Shown in pieces: positions 27,599 through 38,984 of a stretch of DNA of 64,000 nt (positions are counted from its first letter, which is position 1; every line of letters begins with the position of its first letter). Both the position numbers and the translations under genes were made by a program. Source of the stretch: Herbidospora solisilvae (GTDB lineage Bacteria; Actinomycetota; Actinomycetes; Streptosporangiales; Streptosporangiaceae). The notes below the pieces were generated by a model. The model had not been told where the DNA came from. It was given only the letters and a program-made list of their open reading frames with translations, and ran no database searches. The stretch spans positions 62,001 to 126,000 of the forward strand of contig NZ_WXEW01000008.1 in the NCBI RefSeq assembly GCF_009901565.1. Direction: 5' to 3'.

Positions 27599-28993
27599 TT
27601 ACGCGGCGGGCAAAGAATGACCGGTCGCGGCCGGGAGGCGAAGGACGAAGCGGGCCCCGTTCGGGGTCGCGTCCTCGACGTGGAGGGTGCCGTGATGGGC
27701 CCGGGCGATGTCGCGGGCGATGGCCAGGCCGAGGCCGGTGCCGCCGAGGTCGCGGCTGCGGGCGCTGTCCAACCGGGTGAAGGGCTGGAAGATGTGCTCG
27801 CGTTCGGCCGGGCGGACCCCCGGGCCGTCGTCGGTGACGCTGAGCTCCGCGATGTCGCCGGTGCGGCGTACTCCTACCGTGACGTCGTGGGCGGCGTGCC
27901 GCTGCGCGTTGTTCAGCAGGTTGTTCAGCACCCGGCATATCTGGATGGGGACGGCCTCGGCCAGCACCCCGGGGGCCAGGTCGAGCCGTGCCGGGTGAGG
28001 ATCGCCGATCCGGTGCGCCGTTTCGGCTTCGACGAGTTCGGCCAGGTCCACGGGCTCCAGGGCGGTGGGCGGCGTGGACTCGCTGCGGGCCAGCGACAGC
28101 AGGTCGGTGAGGATGGCCTGTAGCCGGTCCACATCGGTCAGCGCGTGGCGGAGCAGGTCGGCGAGGTCGGTCTCGCCGGGGTGGAGTTGGGCCTCCTCCA
28201 GCTGCACCCGCAGTCCGGCCAGCGGGGTGCGCAGTTCGTGGGAGGCGTCGGCGGTGAAGCGCCGCTGGTGGTCGAGGGAGTGCCGCAGTGACGTGGTGGC
28301 GTCCTCCAGCTTCGCGGTGATCATGCGTTCATGGGTGTAGCGGCGGGCGTTGTCGACGCACACCGCCGCGCGGTTGACCAGTTCCTCGGCCAGGTCGAGG
28401 TCGTCCTCCTCGAAGGCGTTCCTGGTCTTGGAGCGGTAGAAGCTCACCACCCCGAGGGTGCTGCCGCGGGCCCGCATCGGCACCGCGACGAGGCAGTGGA
28501 TGCCGTGCTCGCAGACCTTCCGGCAGCGTTCGGGGTCCTGTGCGATCCAGCCGATGTCGCTGGACAACACCGGTTCCAGTACGGGCTGCCCGCTGGCCGC
28601 GCTACGCGCCTGCGGCGTGATGGGAAGCAGCTGGATCAGCGCACCGACCGGATGGAGACCCGAATCCTCCCGGACGCCCAAGAGGGCGACCCGGCGCAGT
28701 CCCTCGTCGAAGGACGAGGGCTCCTGACCTCGCAACACGCTGTCGCACAGGTCGACGCCGACGTAGTCGGCGAATCGTGGGACGGCGACCTCGGCCAGTT
28801 CCTGGGCGGTCCGGGTCACGTCCAGTGAACTGCCGATGCGGGAACCGGCGGCGCACAGGAGGTTCAGCCGTTCGCGGGCCTGCAGGGCCAGCCGGCCGAT
28901 TCCCGGCTCGCTCACCGCGAGCAGCCATCTGCCGGTCACGGGAGCCGGCGTGGCGGTCGGGTGATCGTCTCCGTCGTATTTGAAACTCGTCAC
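27599..28993 (-). CDS. Orphan sensor histidine kinase with GAF domain
   Basis: The product is 464 residues from GTG with GGAGAT upstream. Residues about 45-215 form a GAF domain with several cysteines (CRKVCEHGIHC). About 230-300 is the dimerisation/phosphoacceptor region with the His in DASHELRTPLAGLR. About 340-455 is the ATPase: NNLLNNAQRH (N box), DDGPGV (G1) and GGTGLGLAIARDIA (G2). No transmembrane helix was seen, so it should be cytoplasmic. No response regulator gene is adjacent. The Cys cluster in the GAF domain could hold a redox or metal sensor (inference). Confidence 0.9.
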   Translation of the reverse strand: MTSFKYDGDDHPTATPAPVTGRWLLAVSEPGIGRLALQARERLNLLCAAGSRIGSSLDVTRTAQELAEVAVPRFADYVGVDLCDSVLRGQEPSSFDEGLRRVALLGVREDSGLHPVGALIQLLPITPQARSAASGQPVLEPVLSSDIGWIAQDPERCRKVCEHGIHCLVAVPMRARGSTLGVVSFYRSKTRNAFEEDDLDLAEELVNRAAVCVDNARRYTHERMITAKLEDATTSLRHSLDHQRRFTADASHELRTPLAGLRVQLEEAQLHPGETDLADLLRHALTDVDRLQAILTDLLSLARSESTPPTALEPVDLAELVEAETAHRIGDPHPARLDLAPGVLAEAVPIQICRVLNNLLNNAQRHAAHDVTVGVRRTGDIAELSVTDDGPGVRPAEREHIFQPFTRLDSARSRDLGGTGLGLAIARDIARAHHGTLHVEDATPNGARFVLRLPAATGHSLPAA

Positions 28994-29039
28994 CAGCGCG
29001 ATCTCCGTCCTTTGGGCGCGCGTCGGCCGCCTCGACGGT

Positions 29040-29130
29040 CTCCGGAAAAGAAATTCGCAGAATCAAATATACCAGCCACTTCTTTTCCTTTTCTTTTATA
29101 TCTACTCAACCTTTGGCAAATCGATGTTTC
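29040..29130. promoter_or_regulatory. AT-rich divergent intergenic region
   Basis: The 262-base gap between the histidine kinase (minus) and purC (plus) contains an unusually AT-rich core, with runs such as TTCTTTTCCTTTTCTTTTAT near 29081-29100, in an otherwise GC-rich window. It probably holds the promoters of both genes. I cannot assign exact -35/-10 pairs, and I see no riboswitch fold. Confidence 0.4.
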
Positions 29131-29255
29131 GGGTCCGCGTGGTGGGTGCCGTCGCCGCCGGGCTTCTACGCTCGGCCCGCCGAGCCCCGGCCATGTGTCA
29201 CCTGATGTACTTGTGCATCGCTTGATGACCGCAGGCTTGAGAGGCGAGGAACCCC

Positions 29256-30086
29256 GTGAAGCTCATCCACTCCGGGAAGGTCCGGGACGTCTACGAGGAC
29301 GACGGCGACATCATCCTGGTCGCGTCTGACCGGGTCTCCGTCTATGACGTCATCCTGCCGACGCCGATCCCCGACAAGGGCAAGGTCCTGACGCAGTTGT
29401 CGTTGTGGTGGTTCGAGCAGCTCACGGACATCGTGCCCAACCACGTCATCTCCGCCACCGACGTCCCGGCCGAGTTCGAAGGCCGGGCCGTGCGGTGCAA
29501 GGCGCTGAAGATGGTCCAGGTCGAGTGCATCGCGCGGGGTTATCTGGCCGGTCTGGGCCTCAAGGAGTACGAGCGCGACCAGGCCGTCTCCGGCATCGCC
29601 CTCCCCGAAGGCCTGCTCGAAGGCTCCCGCCTGCCCGAGCCGATCTTCACGCCCACGACGAAGGCCCCGCTCGGGGAGCACGACGAGTTCATCACCTTCG
29701 CCGACGTCATGAACCAGGAGGGCGCGGACGTCGCCGAGAGCCTCAAGAGGATCACTCTGGACGTCTACAAGAGGGGCGCCGAGATCGCCCGCGAGCGTGG
29801 CGTGGTCATCGCCGACACGAAGCTCGAGTTCGGCTGGGACGCCGACGGCGTGCTCACCCTCGGCGACGAGGTGCTGACCTCCGACTCCTCGCGTTTCTGG
29901 CCGCTGGACGAATGGCAGCCGGGCCGCCCGCAGTTCGCGTTCGACAAGCAGTTCGTCCGCGACTGGGCCGCCGGCACGGGCTGGGACAAGAAGGCCCCGG
30001 CGCCGGAGGTGCCGCAGGACGTCGTCGACGTGACCCGGGCGCGCTACATCGAGGCGTACGAGCGGATCACCGGCCGCAGCTGGTAG
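29256..30086 (+). CDS. purC: Phosphoribosylaminoimidazole-succinocarboxamide synthase
   Basis: PurC (SAICAR synthetase) joins aspartate to CAIR with ATP in purine synthesis. The product is 276 residues; actinobacterial PurC is of this longer type. Motifs: HSGKVRDVYE at the N-terminus (ATP loop), ASDRVSVYDV, CIARGYLAGLG, IADTKLEFG and SDSSRFW. The GTG at 29256 has GAGGCGAGGAA upstream. It stands alone, with no other pur gene nearby. It is almost convergent with the DUF302 gene three bases downstream. Confidence 0.96.
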   Translation: MKLIHSGKVRDVYEDDGDIILVASDRVSVYDVILPTPIPDKGKVLTQLSLWWFEQLTDIVPNHVISATDVPAEFEGRAVRCKALKMVQVECIARGYLAGLGLKEYERDQAVSGIALPEGLLEGSRLPEPIFTPTTKAPLGEHDEFITFADVMNQEGADVAESLKRITLDVYKRGAEIARERGVVIADTKLEFGWDADGVLTLGDEVLTSDSSRFWPLDEWQPGRPQFAFDKQFVRDWAAGTGWDKKAPAPEVPQDVVDVTRARYIEAYERITGRSW

Positions 30087-30089
30087 GCC

Positions 30090-30629
30090 TCACTCGCTCT
30101 CGACCAGCTGAGCCGGTACGGGCGCCCCCAGGAAGTCGAGGAGCGCGGCGACCTTGCGGTCCAGTTCGATCCCGACCTCGGTGATGGCGGGGTTGCCGAA
30201 GGCGGCGAACTGCCGGCTGGGCTGGTCGATGGCGAAGCGGGCGGCGCCCGCCTGATCCTCGTAGATGGTCGTGCGGAGCGGCGCGTACTCCATCACGGCC
30301 GGGTCGTGATGGAACATGCGCTGGGCGATGGTGTGGTTGCCCATCAGATACTGCACGCTCCGCCACGTGTCGCCCGAGAGGCCCATGATCTCGGAGTTGT
30401 CCAGCGACCAGAAGATGACGAAGCCGTGCGGGGCGTTGCGGTCGGCGGCCCCCAGGACGGTCGCCCAGTCGGCCGACTCCTGGATCAGCCGGTCGAACAC
30501 CACGCGGTCGAGGGCCGGGACGGCCTCCTCGTAGCGCCGCCGGAACTCCTCGAACGGGACGCCGGTGTCGACGGTCAGCCGGTGGGCCTCGTACACGACG
30601 TCGAACACACGATCCTGCTGAACGGTCAT
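30090..30629 (-). CDS. DUF302-family protein
   Basis: The product is 179 residues. The C-terminal half matches the DUF302 pattern: YLMGNHTIAQRMF, then AVMEYAPLRTTIYED and a Pro-Ser near FAIDQPSRQF. The N-terminal half, VPFEEFRRRYEEAVPALD, is a helical extension found in many actinobacterial versions. DUF302 proteins are small cytoplasmic alpha/beta proteins of unknown role, sometimes linked to sulfur or stress metabolism. Divergent from a VOC-family gene, 134 bases between starts. Confidence 0.75.
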   Translation of the reverse strand: MTVQQDRVFDVVYEAHRLTVDTGVPFEEFRRRYEEAVPALDRVVFDRLIQESADWATVLGAADRNAPHGFVIFWSLDNSEIMGLSGDTWRSVQYLMGNHTIAQRMFHHDPAVMEYAPLRTTIYEDQAGAARFAIDQPSRQFAAFGNPAITEVGIELDRKVAALLDFLGAPVPAQLVESE

Positions 30630-30763
30630 GGTCTTACCCCCTTTGAGGGGAACACCGGGTCGCGTGCGGGCAGTCCCGAACCGGTCAGGATCGGAGAAGC
30701 GGGATCATCGCGGCCGTCGATAGCGTGAGCTGCGTAAACATCCCCTGCTTCAAGGAACCGACC

Positions 30764-31102
30764 ATGACCACCCAGGGCATCAAGACCGTTCTCCACCCCG
30801 TCACCGACCTCGCCGCCGCCAAGGCCGTCTACACCGCCCTCCTCGGCGCCGAGCCGACGACCGACTCGCCCTACTACGTCGGTTACGAGAGCGAGGGCCA
30901 GCAGATCGGCCTCGTCCCCAACAGCGACATGACCTCGCCGCTCGCCCACTGGCACGTTGCGGACATCGAGGCCAAGATCGCCGAGGTCACGGCCGCCGGT
31001 GCCACCGTCAAGTCCTCTCCCAAGGACGTCGGCGGCGGCCGGCTCGTCGCCACCGTCGTCGACCCCGACGGCAACGTGCTCGGCCTGATCCAGGACCGGT
31101 GA
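30764..31102 (+). CDS. VOC-family (glyoxalase/bleomycin-resistance fold) protein
   Basis: The product is 112 residues starting at the ATG after AAGGAACC; the frame extends upstream without conserved sequence. It is a single-domain vicinal-oxygen-chelate protein: KTVLHPVTDLAAAKAVYTALLG at the start, a middle strand HWHVADIEA and the closing DPDGNVLGLIQ. The substrate cannot be predicted. It could be an antibiotic-binding or detoxifying protein. Confidence 0.82.
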   Translation: MTTQGIKTVLHPVTDLAAAKAVYTALLGAEPTTDSPYYVGYESEGQQIGLVPNSDMTSPLAHWHVADIEAKIAEVTAAGATVKSSPKDVGGGRLVATVVDPDGNVLGLIQDR

Positions 31103-31157
31103 GAAAACGTCGGTCGCGGCACGTACCCTCGAAGCGGTCGAGAGCCAGGGAGACAAC

Positions 31158-33515
<2,358 letters not shown>

Positions 33516-33557
33516 ACCGGGCTTTCCGGTGTGACTTGCTCGGGTCCGTGGCGAGTG

Positions 33558-33837
33558 TGCGCATTCGGCAGCCCGGCAGAGATCGGTGGTGCGCATTCAG
33601 CGGCCCGGCGAAGTTCGGCAGTCCGTCGGATGTGCGCATTCAGCGGTCTGCCAGAAATGGCCGGTTGGCAGGGTCTGCGCATCTGGTGGTCTTCGAGGAA
33701 TCAGCCGCCATCGGGTGGGGGCATTGGGCGGCTTGCCAGCCATCAGGCCCTGCCAGGTGTGCGCATTTGTCCGGTCGACAATCTGGGATCTTGGCGTTGT
33801 CGCCAACCATTCTGCTGAATCGGGCGTCCTTGCATAT
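33558..33837. repeat. Degenerate 42-43 nt tandem repeat array
   Basis: In the 322-base gap after the UvrA-like gene, the motif TGCGCATT(C) recurs at 33558, 33590, 33633, 33675, 33718 (as GGGGCATTG), 33760 and, weakly, 33804. The intervals are 32, 43, 42, 43, 42 and 44 bases. Each unit continues with a GC-rich segment like CAGCGG..TGCCAG. The array runs up to the ATG of the next gene. The short reading frames over it are poorly coding. No other gene was seen in this gap. Confidence 0.7.
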
Positions 33838-35058
33838 ATGACGTTCTGGAGAAGAGGTCTGGCTGCCAGTGTCGCCGTCGCGGCCGGGATGGTGCTGGTC
33901 TCAGCCCCCGCCGACGCTGCTCCAAGGAAGCGCCCCGCACTGCCCGGTGACGTCAACGGCGACGGCCGGGCCGACGTCATCGCGGGCGCGCACCTGCTCA
34001 AGGCCGGTGGCAGGTCCGACGCCGGGGGCGTCGTCGTCTGGTTCGGCGGCGGCAAGGTGTCGGCCAAGACTCGGATCGCCTCGGCGTCCAAGCCGGTCGC
34101 GAAGGAGAACCTCGGGCGGGTCCTCGCGACCGCTGATTTCGATCGTGACGGCTATTCGGACGTCATCGCGTCGGGCCGGAAGAAATTGGTGATCTTTCGG
34201 GGATCGTCCACCGGGCTCAAATACTCCAAGTCGTTCGCCTGGCCGATCACCAATGCCCCGATGAAGGCCGCCGACTTCGACGGCGACGGATACGGTGACG
34301 TGGCCGTCCGGGGAAACAAGGAAATCGTCGTCTTCGAAGGCGGCAGCAAGGGATTGACGAAGTCGGGCACGCTGAAGAACGGTGCGGCGGAATTCGGGGC
34401 CGTCCTCGCGGTCGGTGACTTCACGGGTGACAAACGGCCCGACCTCCTGGCCACCGACTTCCGGCCGGCCCATCCGGACCCCGCCGGCCCGCAGCGGGTC
34501 TCCATCGTCCCCGGGGCGGCGGGCGGCCTGTCGATGTCGCGGGCCTTGGCGTTTCTTCCGGCCCGACCTGACGTCTTCGACATGGCCGTGGGCGACCTGA
34601 GCGGCGACGGCAAGGGCGACGTCGTGCTGGCGACCGGCGGCCAGGTGATCGTCCACCGGAGCCGGGGCGTGACGGTGGAAACGCCCCAGATCTTGTCCTT
34701 CTCCGATTTCCCGGGCAACCCCGCCATCGGCGACCTGGTCGGAGACGGCCGCGCCGATCTGGCCGTTCACGTCGCGGCAGAAAACCACGACTGGGTCGAG
34801 ATCTACAAGGGGACCGCCGGGGGAGTGACGGCCAAGCCGGTCCGAACCCTCAAGAAGGAGAGCTACGAGACCCGGTTCGGCGCTGCCCTGGCCATCTCGA
34901 ACGTGACCGGCGACAAGAGGCCCGACCTCGTCGTCGGGGTTCCGGGCGTTTATGGGGTCGGCCAGGTCCACGTGCTTCCGAACGGCGGCTACACCAACCT
35001 CCAGCGGCTCAAACTGGGCACGACCGGCGCCAACGGCCTGGGCTTCTCCCTTCCATAG
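33838..35058 (+). CDS. Secreted FG-GAP repeat (integrin-like propeller) protein
   Basis: The product is 406 residues with a signal peptide (helix ASVAVAAGMVLVSA, cleavage near APADA). The mature protein has about six FG-GAP/VCBS-type repeats with calcium-binding Asp loops: DVNGDGRADV, DFDRDGYSDV, DFDGDGYGDV, DLSGDGKGDV, GDGRADL and GDKRPDL. It is an extracellular beta-propeller similar to many actinomycete proteins and integrin alpha N-termini; the ligand is unknown. The ATG follows the repeat array directly, without a strong ribosome site. Confidence 0.85.
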   Translation: MTFWRRGLAASVAVAAGMVLVSAPADAAPRKRPALPGDVNGDGRADVIAGAHLLKAGGRSDAGGVVVWFGGGKVSAKTRIASASKPVAKENLGRVLATADFDRDGYSDVIASGRKKLVIFRGSSTGLKYSKSFAWPITNAPMKAADFDGDGYGDVAVRGNKEIVVFEGGSKGLTKSGTLKNGAAEFGAVLAVGDFTGDKRPDLLATDFRPAHPDPAGPQRVSIVPGAAGGLSMSRALAFLPARPDVFDMAVGDLSGDGKGDVVLATGGQVIVHRSRGVTVETPQILSFSDFPGNPAIGDLVGDGRADLAVHVAAENHDWVEIYKGTAGGVTAKPVRTLKKESYETRFGAALAISNVTGDKRPDLVVGVPGVYGVGQVHVLPNGGYTNLQRLKLGTTGANGLGFSLP

Positions 35059-35063
35059 CGCCA

Positions 35064-35100
35064 CGACTGGCCTCGCTTCGACTGGCCTCGACTGGCCTCG
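35064..35100. repeat. Short CGACTGGCCT direct repeats
   Basis: CGACTGGCCT occurs three times in 37 bases, at 35064, 35079 and 35089, just after the FG-GAP gene. No inverted symmetry is obvious. Probably a slippage product. Confidence 0.5.
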
Positions 35101-35157
35101 TCACGGCGGTTTCGTCACGGTCGGCCCTGCCGCCGACCAGCCTCGACGCGACAGACC

Positions 35158-35489
35158 TCACCACGACTCCGCGAACGCCTTGAGCCGCCCTTGCAGCCTC
35201 CTGGAGTCGCGCGGCGGCAGCACGGCCAGAGCCGCGCAGAGTATGCCGTTCACCTGCGACATGTCCCGACAGCAGATGATGTAGCCGCAGCCGTAGGACG
35301 GCTCGAACAGACGCCGGTAAGGGTCGTGGACGAGGCTCTGCCACCCCTGGTAGGCGTCGGAGACCGCCCCTGGCCAAAGCCGTCCTCCTCCAAGCGGGCG
35401 AGGGCGAGACGGCCGCGGCGGGACAGGCCGGGCAGATAGGCCATGGGCTCGTCGAAGAGGGCGCACCGCGCAGGGCTCCTACGAGGCAT
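35158..35489 (-). pseudogene. Small conserved-looking gene with single-base frameshift
   Basis: Reading on the minus strand from the ATG at 35489 gives MPRRSPARCALFDEPMAYLP and a helical stretch up to EEDGFGQG. The frame then loses character, while the adjacent frame continues with AVSDAYQGWQSLVHDPY and ends at 35158. Adding one base to the four-G run (CCCC on the plus strand, 35367-35370) joins both parts into an intact protein of about 110 residues with Cys-rich FEPSYGCGYIICC. It may be a real pseudogene or a sequencing error. Family not recognised. Confidence 0.6.
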
Positions 35490-35551
35490 GGGCCTTTCGG
35501 AAGATCGCCATGCCGTCGATTCTGTCAGTGGCTCTTCCTAGGGTCCAAGGC

Positions 35552-35737
35552 ATGCGCGACGGGCTCATCTGGTGGTCGACGGAGAAGGCGACGTTCGGGC
35601 TGGTCGTCCGGGACGGCGTGGTCGTCGAGGCCGCGCCCTACGCCCGGCGCTGGGCCCGGGGCCGCAGGGCCGAGGAGGTCTTCCAAAAAGGCCGGGAAAG
35701 CGGGGGTGTCTCCGTCGAGTGGATCCCGGAACAATGA
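35552..35737 (+). CDS. Small hypothetical protein (61 aa)
   Basis: The product is 61 residues from the ATG at 35552. It contains TFGLVVRDGVVVEAAPYARR and a Trp-rich, basic middle. Third-position GC is high, supporting real coding, and the stop is seven bases before the SARP regulator start, so they are likely cotranscribed. No family function is known to me. Confidence 0.65.
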   Translation: MRDGLIWWSTEKATFGLVVRDGVVVEAAPYARRWARGRRAEEVFQKGRESGGVSVEWIPEQ

Positions 35738-35744
35738 CCCCATC

Positions 35745-38700
35745 ATGGTGCGATTGCGGGTTTTGGGGCAGCTGGCGGCTTCCGTCGGAGACGCCCCGGT
35801 TGAGCTGGGAACGTTCCTTCAGCGGGCGGTGGTGGCCCGGCTGGTCGCCGAGGGCGGGCACATCGTGTCGGCCGATCGGTTCATCGAGGACCTGTGGCGG
35901 GAGCAGCCGCCGCCGAAGGCCCTCGGCGCGTTGCAGGTCTACATCTCGAACCTGCGGAGGATTCTCGAACCGGGCCGGGCACCCCGGACCCCGGCCACGG
36001 TCATCGTCTCCGCGCCCCCCGGCTACCGGCTCCGGCTCAAGCCCGAGGCGGTCGACGCCTGGCACTTTCCGAAGCTGGTCGACGAGGCGGTCGCCAGGCC
36101 CGACCCGAACGAGCGCATCCGGCTGCTCGACGACGCCCTCGCCCTCTGGACCGGCCCGGCCTTCGCCGAGTTCGCCGACGAGGAGTGGGCCGTGGCCGAG
36201 GCCGCGCAGCTCGACGAGCTCCGGCTGGTCGCCGTCGAATATCGGGTCGAGGCGGCCATCGCGCTGGGGCGGCACGCCGAGATCGTCGCCGAGCTCGACC
36301 GGCACGTCACGGCCCACCCGCTCAGGGAGAACGCCGTTCGGCTGCTCGCCCTGGCCTACTACCGGGCCGGACGGCAGCCCGAGGCGCTGGCGGTGATCCG
36401 GCGTACGCGCGAGACCCTCGCCGAGGAACTCGGCGTCGATCCGGGGCCCGCGCTGCGCACACTTGAGTCCGACATCCTCCACCAGACCGAGACCCTGCAG
36501 TTCACGCCGCCGCCCGAGCCGATCAGGGTCACTCCGGCGCGGGAGGCCGAGAGGGAGATCGTCGGACGCCGGGCCGAGCTCGACCGGCTCACCCGGGCCG
36601 CCGAGCAGGCCATGACCGGGTTCCGGGTGGCCTGGCTCGGGGGAGACGCCGGGTCGGGGAAGTCGACCGTGGCCGTCGCCCTGGCCAAGGCGCTCCAGGC
36701 CCGTGGCTGGGCGACGGCGGCGGGCCGGTGCCCCGAGACGGTCGGCGGTGTGCCGCCCGCCTGGGCCTGGTCGGAGGTGCTGCGGAGCCTCGTGCCGGGG
36801 CGGCCGCCGGCGCCCGCGCTCGTGCCCAAGCTGGCGCCGTTGCTGGCCGACGACGCCGAGCCGGTCGGGCAGTTCTGGCTGGCCCGCGCGGTGGGCGACT
36901 ACCTGGCCGAGCTGACCGCGCCGCTGCTGGTGGTGCTGGAGGACGTGCACCGGGCCGACGACGAGACCCTCCACCTGCTGCGTCACCTCGCCACCCGGCT
37001 GGCGGGCACGCCGATCATGGTGCTGCTGACCCACCGGCCCGACGAGGCGACCACCGACCTGATGGCCACCGGGGCCGCGCTGGCCGCGCAGACCGCCGAG
37101 CATCTCACCCTCGAAGGGCTGGGGCCCGACGACATCGCCCAGTTGGTCTTCGACCGTTCGGGCGTGTCCATCGGCCCGGCCACGCTGGCCGTGCTGAACG
37201 AGCGGACCGGTGGGAACCCGCTGTTCGTCTCCGAGACCGCGCGGCTGCTGGCCGCCGAGGGCATGTCGGCCGTCTACCGGCTGCCTCCGGGCGTGCGCGA
37301 CGTCATCCGCCGGCGCGTCGCCCGGCTGCCCGCCACCGCGCAGACCACGCTCAGAGACGCCGCCGTCGTCGGCCGTGACGCCGACGCCGACGTGCTGATC
37401 GCGATGCGCGACGCCGACGAGGACACCGTGCTCGACGGGCTGGAGGCGGGGGTGCTGTCGGGGCTGCTCACCGAGCCGCTCCCCGGTCAGGTCAGGTTCG
37501 CCCACGTGCTGGTCAGGGAGACGCTCTACGAGGACATCCCCCGGCTGCGCCGCATCCGGCTGCACGGCAAGGTCGTCGACGCCCTGGAGGCGACCCGCCC
37601 GGGCGACACGGGCGCGCTGGCTCACCACGCGCTGGCCGCCGCCACCGCCGCGACCGCCGCCCGCGCCGTCTCCTACGCGGCCAGGGCCGCGGAGAAGGCC
37701 ACTTCCCTGTACGCCCACCGCGAGGCCGTCACCCTCCTCAGCGGCGCCGTGGAGATCGCTCCGGAAGACGAACGCCGGCTCGACCTCCAAAGCCGCCTGG
37801 TCTCCGCCCTCGCGCACGCCGGCGACGTCAACGCCGCCAAGAAGCTGCGGAGCGAGGCCCTCCCACTGGCCCGCCGCCTCGGCGACCGGGCCGCCACGAT
37901 CCGCCTGATCACCTCGATCGACGTGCCGCTGATCTGGAGCATCGTCACCCACCACATCCTCGACCTCGACATGATCGAGGCCATCCGCGAGGTCCTGCCC
38001 GGCTCGGAGGGCGAGACGCGCTGCCGCCTGCTCGTGGCCCTGTGCCACGAGACCGAGCCCTACGGCGGGGAGCAACTCGAACGTGACAGCACGGAGGCGA
38101 TCGAGATCGCCAAGGGGCTCGGCGATCCGCTGCTGCTGTGCATGGCGTACAACGCGCGTTACTGGGCCTGCGTGCACTCCGGCAAGAGCGCGCGGCTCGA
38201 CCGGCTGGCCGACGACGTGATCGAGGTGGCCGAGGCCAACGGGTTGCCCGGATACCTCACGCTGGGCCGCTACATGAAGATCATGGTGGCGCTCGCCCAG
38301 GGCGACCGGGTCAGGGCCCGCCACTACGCCACGTTGTCCACCAGCAGCTCGACCAGCGGCCAGTTCACCCACCTGTTCGGCGTCTTCGCCCTGCTCGACT
38401 CGCTCGACCTCTACATCGAGGGCCGCTTCGACGAGGCCGAGCAGGCCGTCGCCGCGCTGGCCGCGCAGCTCGCCGCCATCGGCGACGGCAACGCCCTCGG
38501 CTTCGGCCTGCTGGCCCGGCTGGCCATCGGGATCACCCGCGGCGACATCGGCACGCTCATGGACGACTACGAGGCCGTCTGGAAGGACCTGGAGACCGTC
38601 CACGAGATCTACTCGCGGGCGCTGGTGGCCGCCGGGCGGATCGAGGAGGCCAGGGCCCGCTGGCGGCCCGACGAGCTGCCCTTCCCTGGCGTCTACCAGT

Positions 38701-38984
38701 CACTGGTGCTGACGATGCGGGCGCAGACCGCCATGGCCCTCGACCACCGTGAGGGCGCCCGCACGACCTACGAGCAGCTCACGCCGCTGGCCGGGGAGAT
38801 GGCCGGGCTGGCCAGCGGCTCGGTCACCCACGGGCCGGTCGACCACTTCCTGGGCGACCTGGCCCGCTACCTGGGCGACGAGGCGGCCGCGCGCCGCCAC
38901 TACGCGGCCGCCGTCGAGGTGGCGGAGAAGGTGGGCTCGGCGTTCTGGGCGGACCGGGCACGGGAGGAGCTCAGCCGAAGATGA
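35745..38984 (+). CDS. SARP-type (BTAD) transcriptional regulator with AAA ATPase and TPR region
   Basis: The product is 1079 residues. About 1-95 is an OmpR-like winged helix (LRVLGQLAASVGDAPVELG, then ALQVYISNLRRIL). About 98-245 is the bacterial transcriptional activation domain ending in TLAEELGVDPGPALR. About 265-560 is an AAA/NACHT-like ATPase with Walker A GGDAGSGKSTVA and Walker B VVLEDVHRADD. The rest is a TPR-like helical solenoid. This AfsR-like architecture activates secondary metabolism or stress genes in actinomycetes. No biosynthetic cluster is adjacent, so its target is unknown. The start is the ATG after the small gene; the 3' end overlaps the hemerythrin gene by 14 bases. 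Confidence 0.9.
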   Translation: MVRLRVLGQLAASVGDAPVELGTFLQRAVVARLVAEGGHIVSADRFIEDLWREQPPPKALGALQVYISNLRRILEPGRAPRTPATVIVSAPPGYRLRLKPEAVDAWHFPKLVDEAVARPDPNERIRLLDDALALWTGPAFAEFADEEWAVAEAAQLDELRLVAVEYRVEAAIALGRHAEIVAELDRHVTAHPLRENAVRLLALAYYRAGRQPEALAVIRRTRETLAEELGVDPGPALRTLESDILHQTETLQFTPPPEPIRVTPAREAEREIVGRRAELDRLTRAAEQAMTGFRVAWLGGDAGSGKSTVAVALAKALQARGWATAAGRCPETVGGVPPAWAWSEVLRSLVPGRPPAPALVPKLAPLLADDAEPVGQFWLARAVGDYLAELTAPLLVVLEDVHRADDETLHLLRHLATRLAGTPIMVLLTHRPDEATTDLMATGAALAAQTAEHLTLEGLGPDDIAQLVFDRSGVSIGPATLAVLNERTGGNPLFVSETARLLAAEGMSAVYRLPPGVRDVIRRRVARLPATAQTTLRDAAVVGRDADADVLIAMRDADEDTVLDGLEAGVLSGLLTEPLPGQVRFAHVLVRETLYEDIPRLRRIRLHGKVVDALEATRPGDTGALAHHALAAATAATAARAVSYAARAAEKATSLYAHREAVTLLSGAVEIAPEDERRLDLQSRLVSALAHAGDVNAAKKLRSEALPLARRLGDRAATIRLITSIDVPLIWSIVTHHILDLDMIEAIREVLPGSEGETRCRLLVALCHETEPYGGEQLERDSTEAIEIAKGLGDPLLLCMAYNARYWACVHSGKSARLDRLADDVIEVAEANGLPGYLTLGRYMKIMVALAQGDRVRARHYATLSTSSSTSGQFTHLFGVFALLDSLDLYIEGRFDEAEQAVAALAAQLAAIGDGNALGFGLLARLAIGITRGDIGTLMDDYEAVWKDLETVHEIYSRALVAAGRIEEARARWRPDELPFPGVYQSLVLTMRAQTAMALDHREGARTTYEQLTPLAGEMAGLASGSVTHGPVDHFLGDLARYLGDEAAARRHYAAAVEVAEKVGSAFWADRAREELSRR

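Noticed and set aside
29130-29225. Leader peptide in front of purC
   Set aside because: A short frame ends in MCHLMYLCIA but has no typical leader motif, ribosome site or attenuator structure.
33558-33837. CRISPR-like array
   Set aside because: The units are degenerate along their whole length, there are no constant repeats with unique spacers, and no cas genes are present.
35565-38603. 1012-codon minus-strand frame opposite the SARP gene
   Set aside because: Low-complexity shadow; the plus strand holds a complete domain series.
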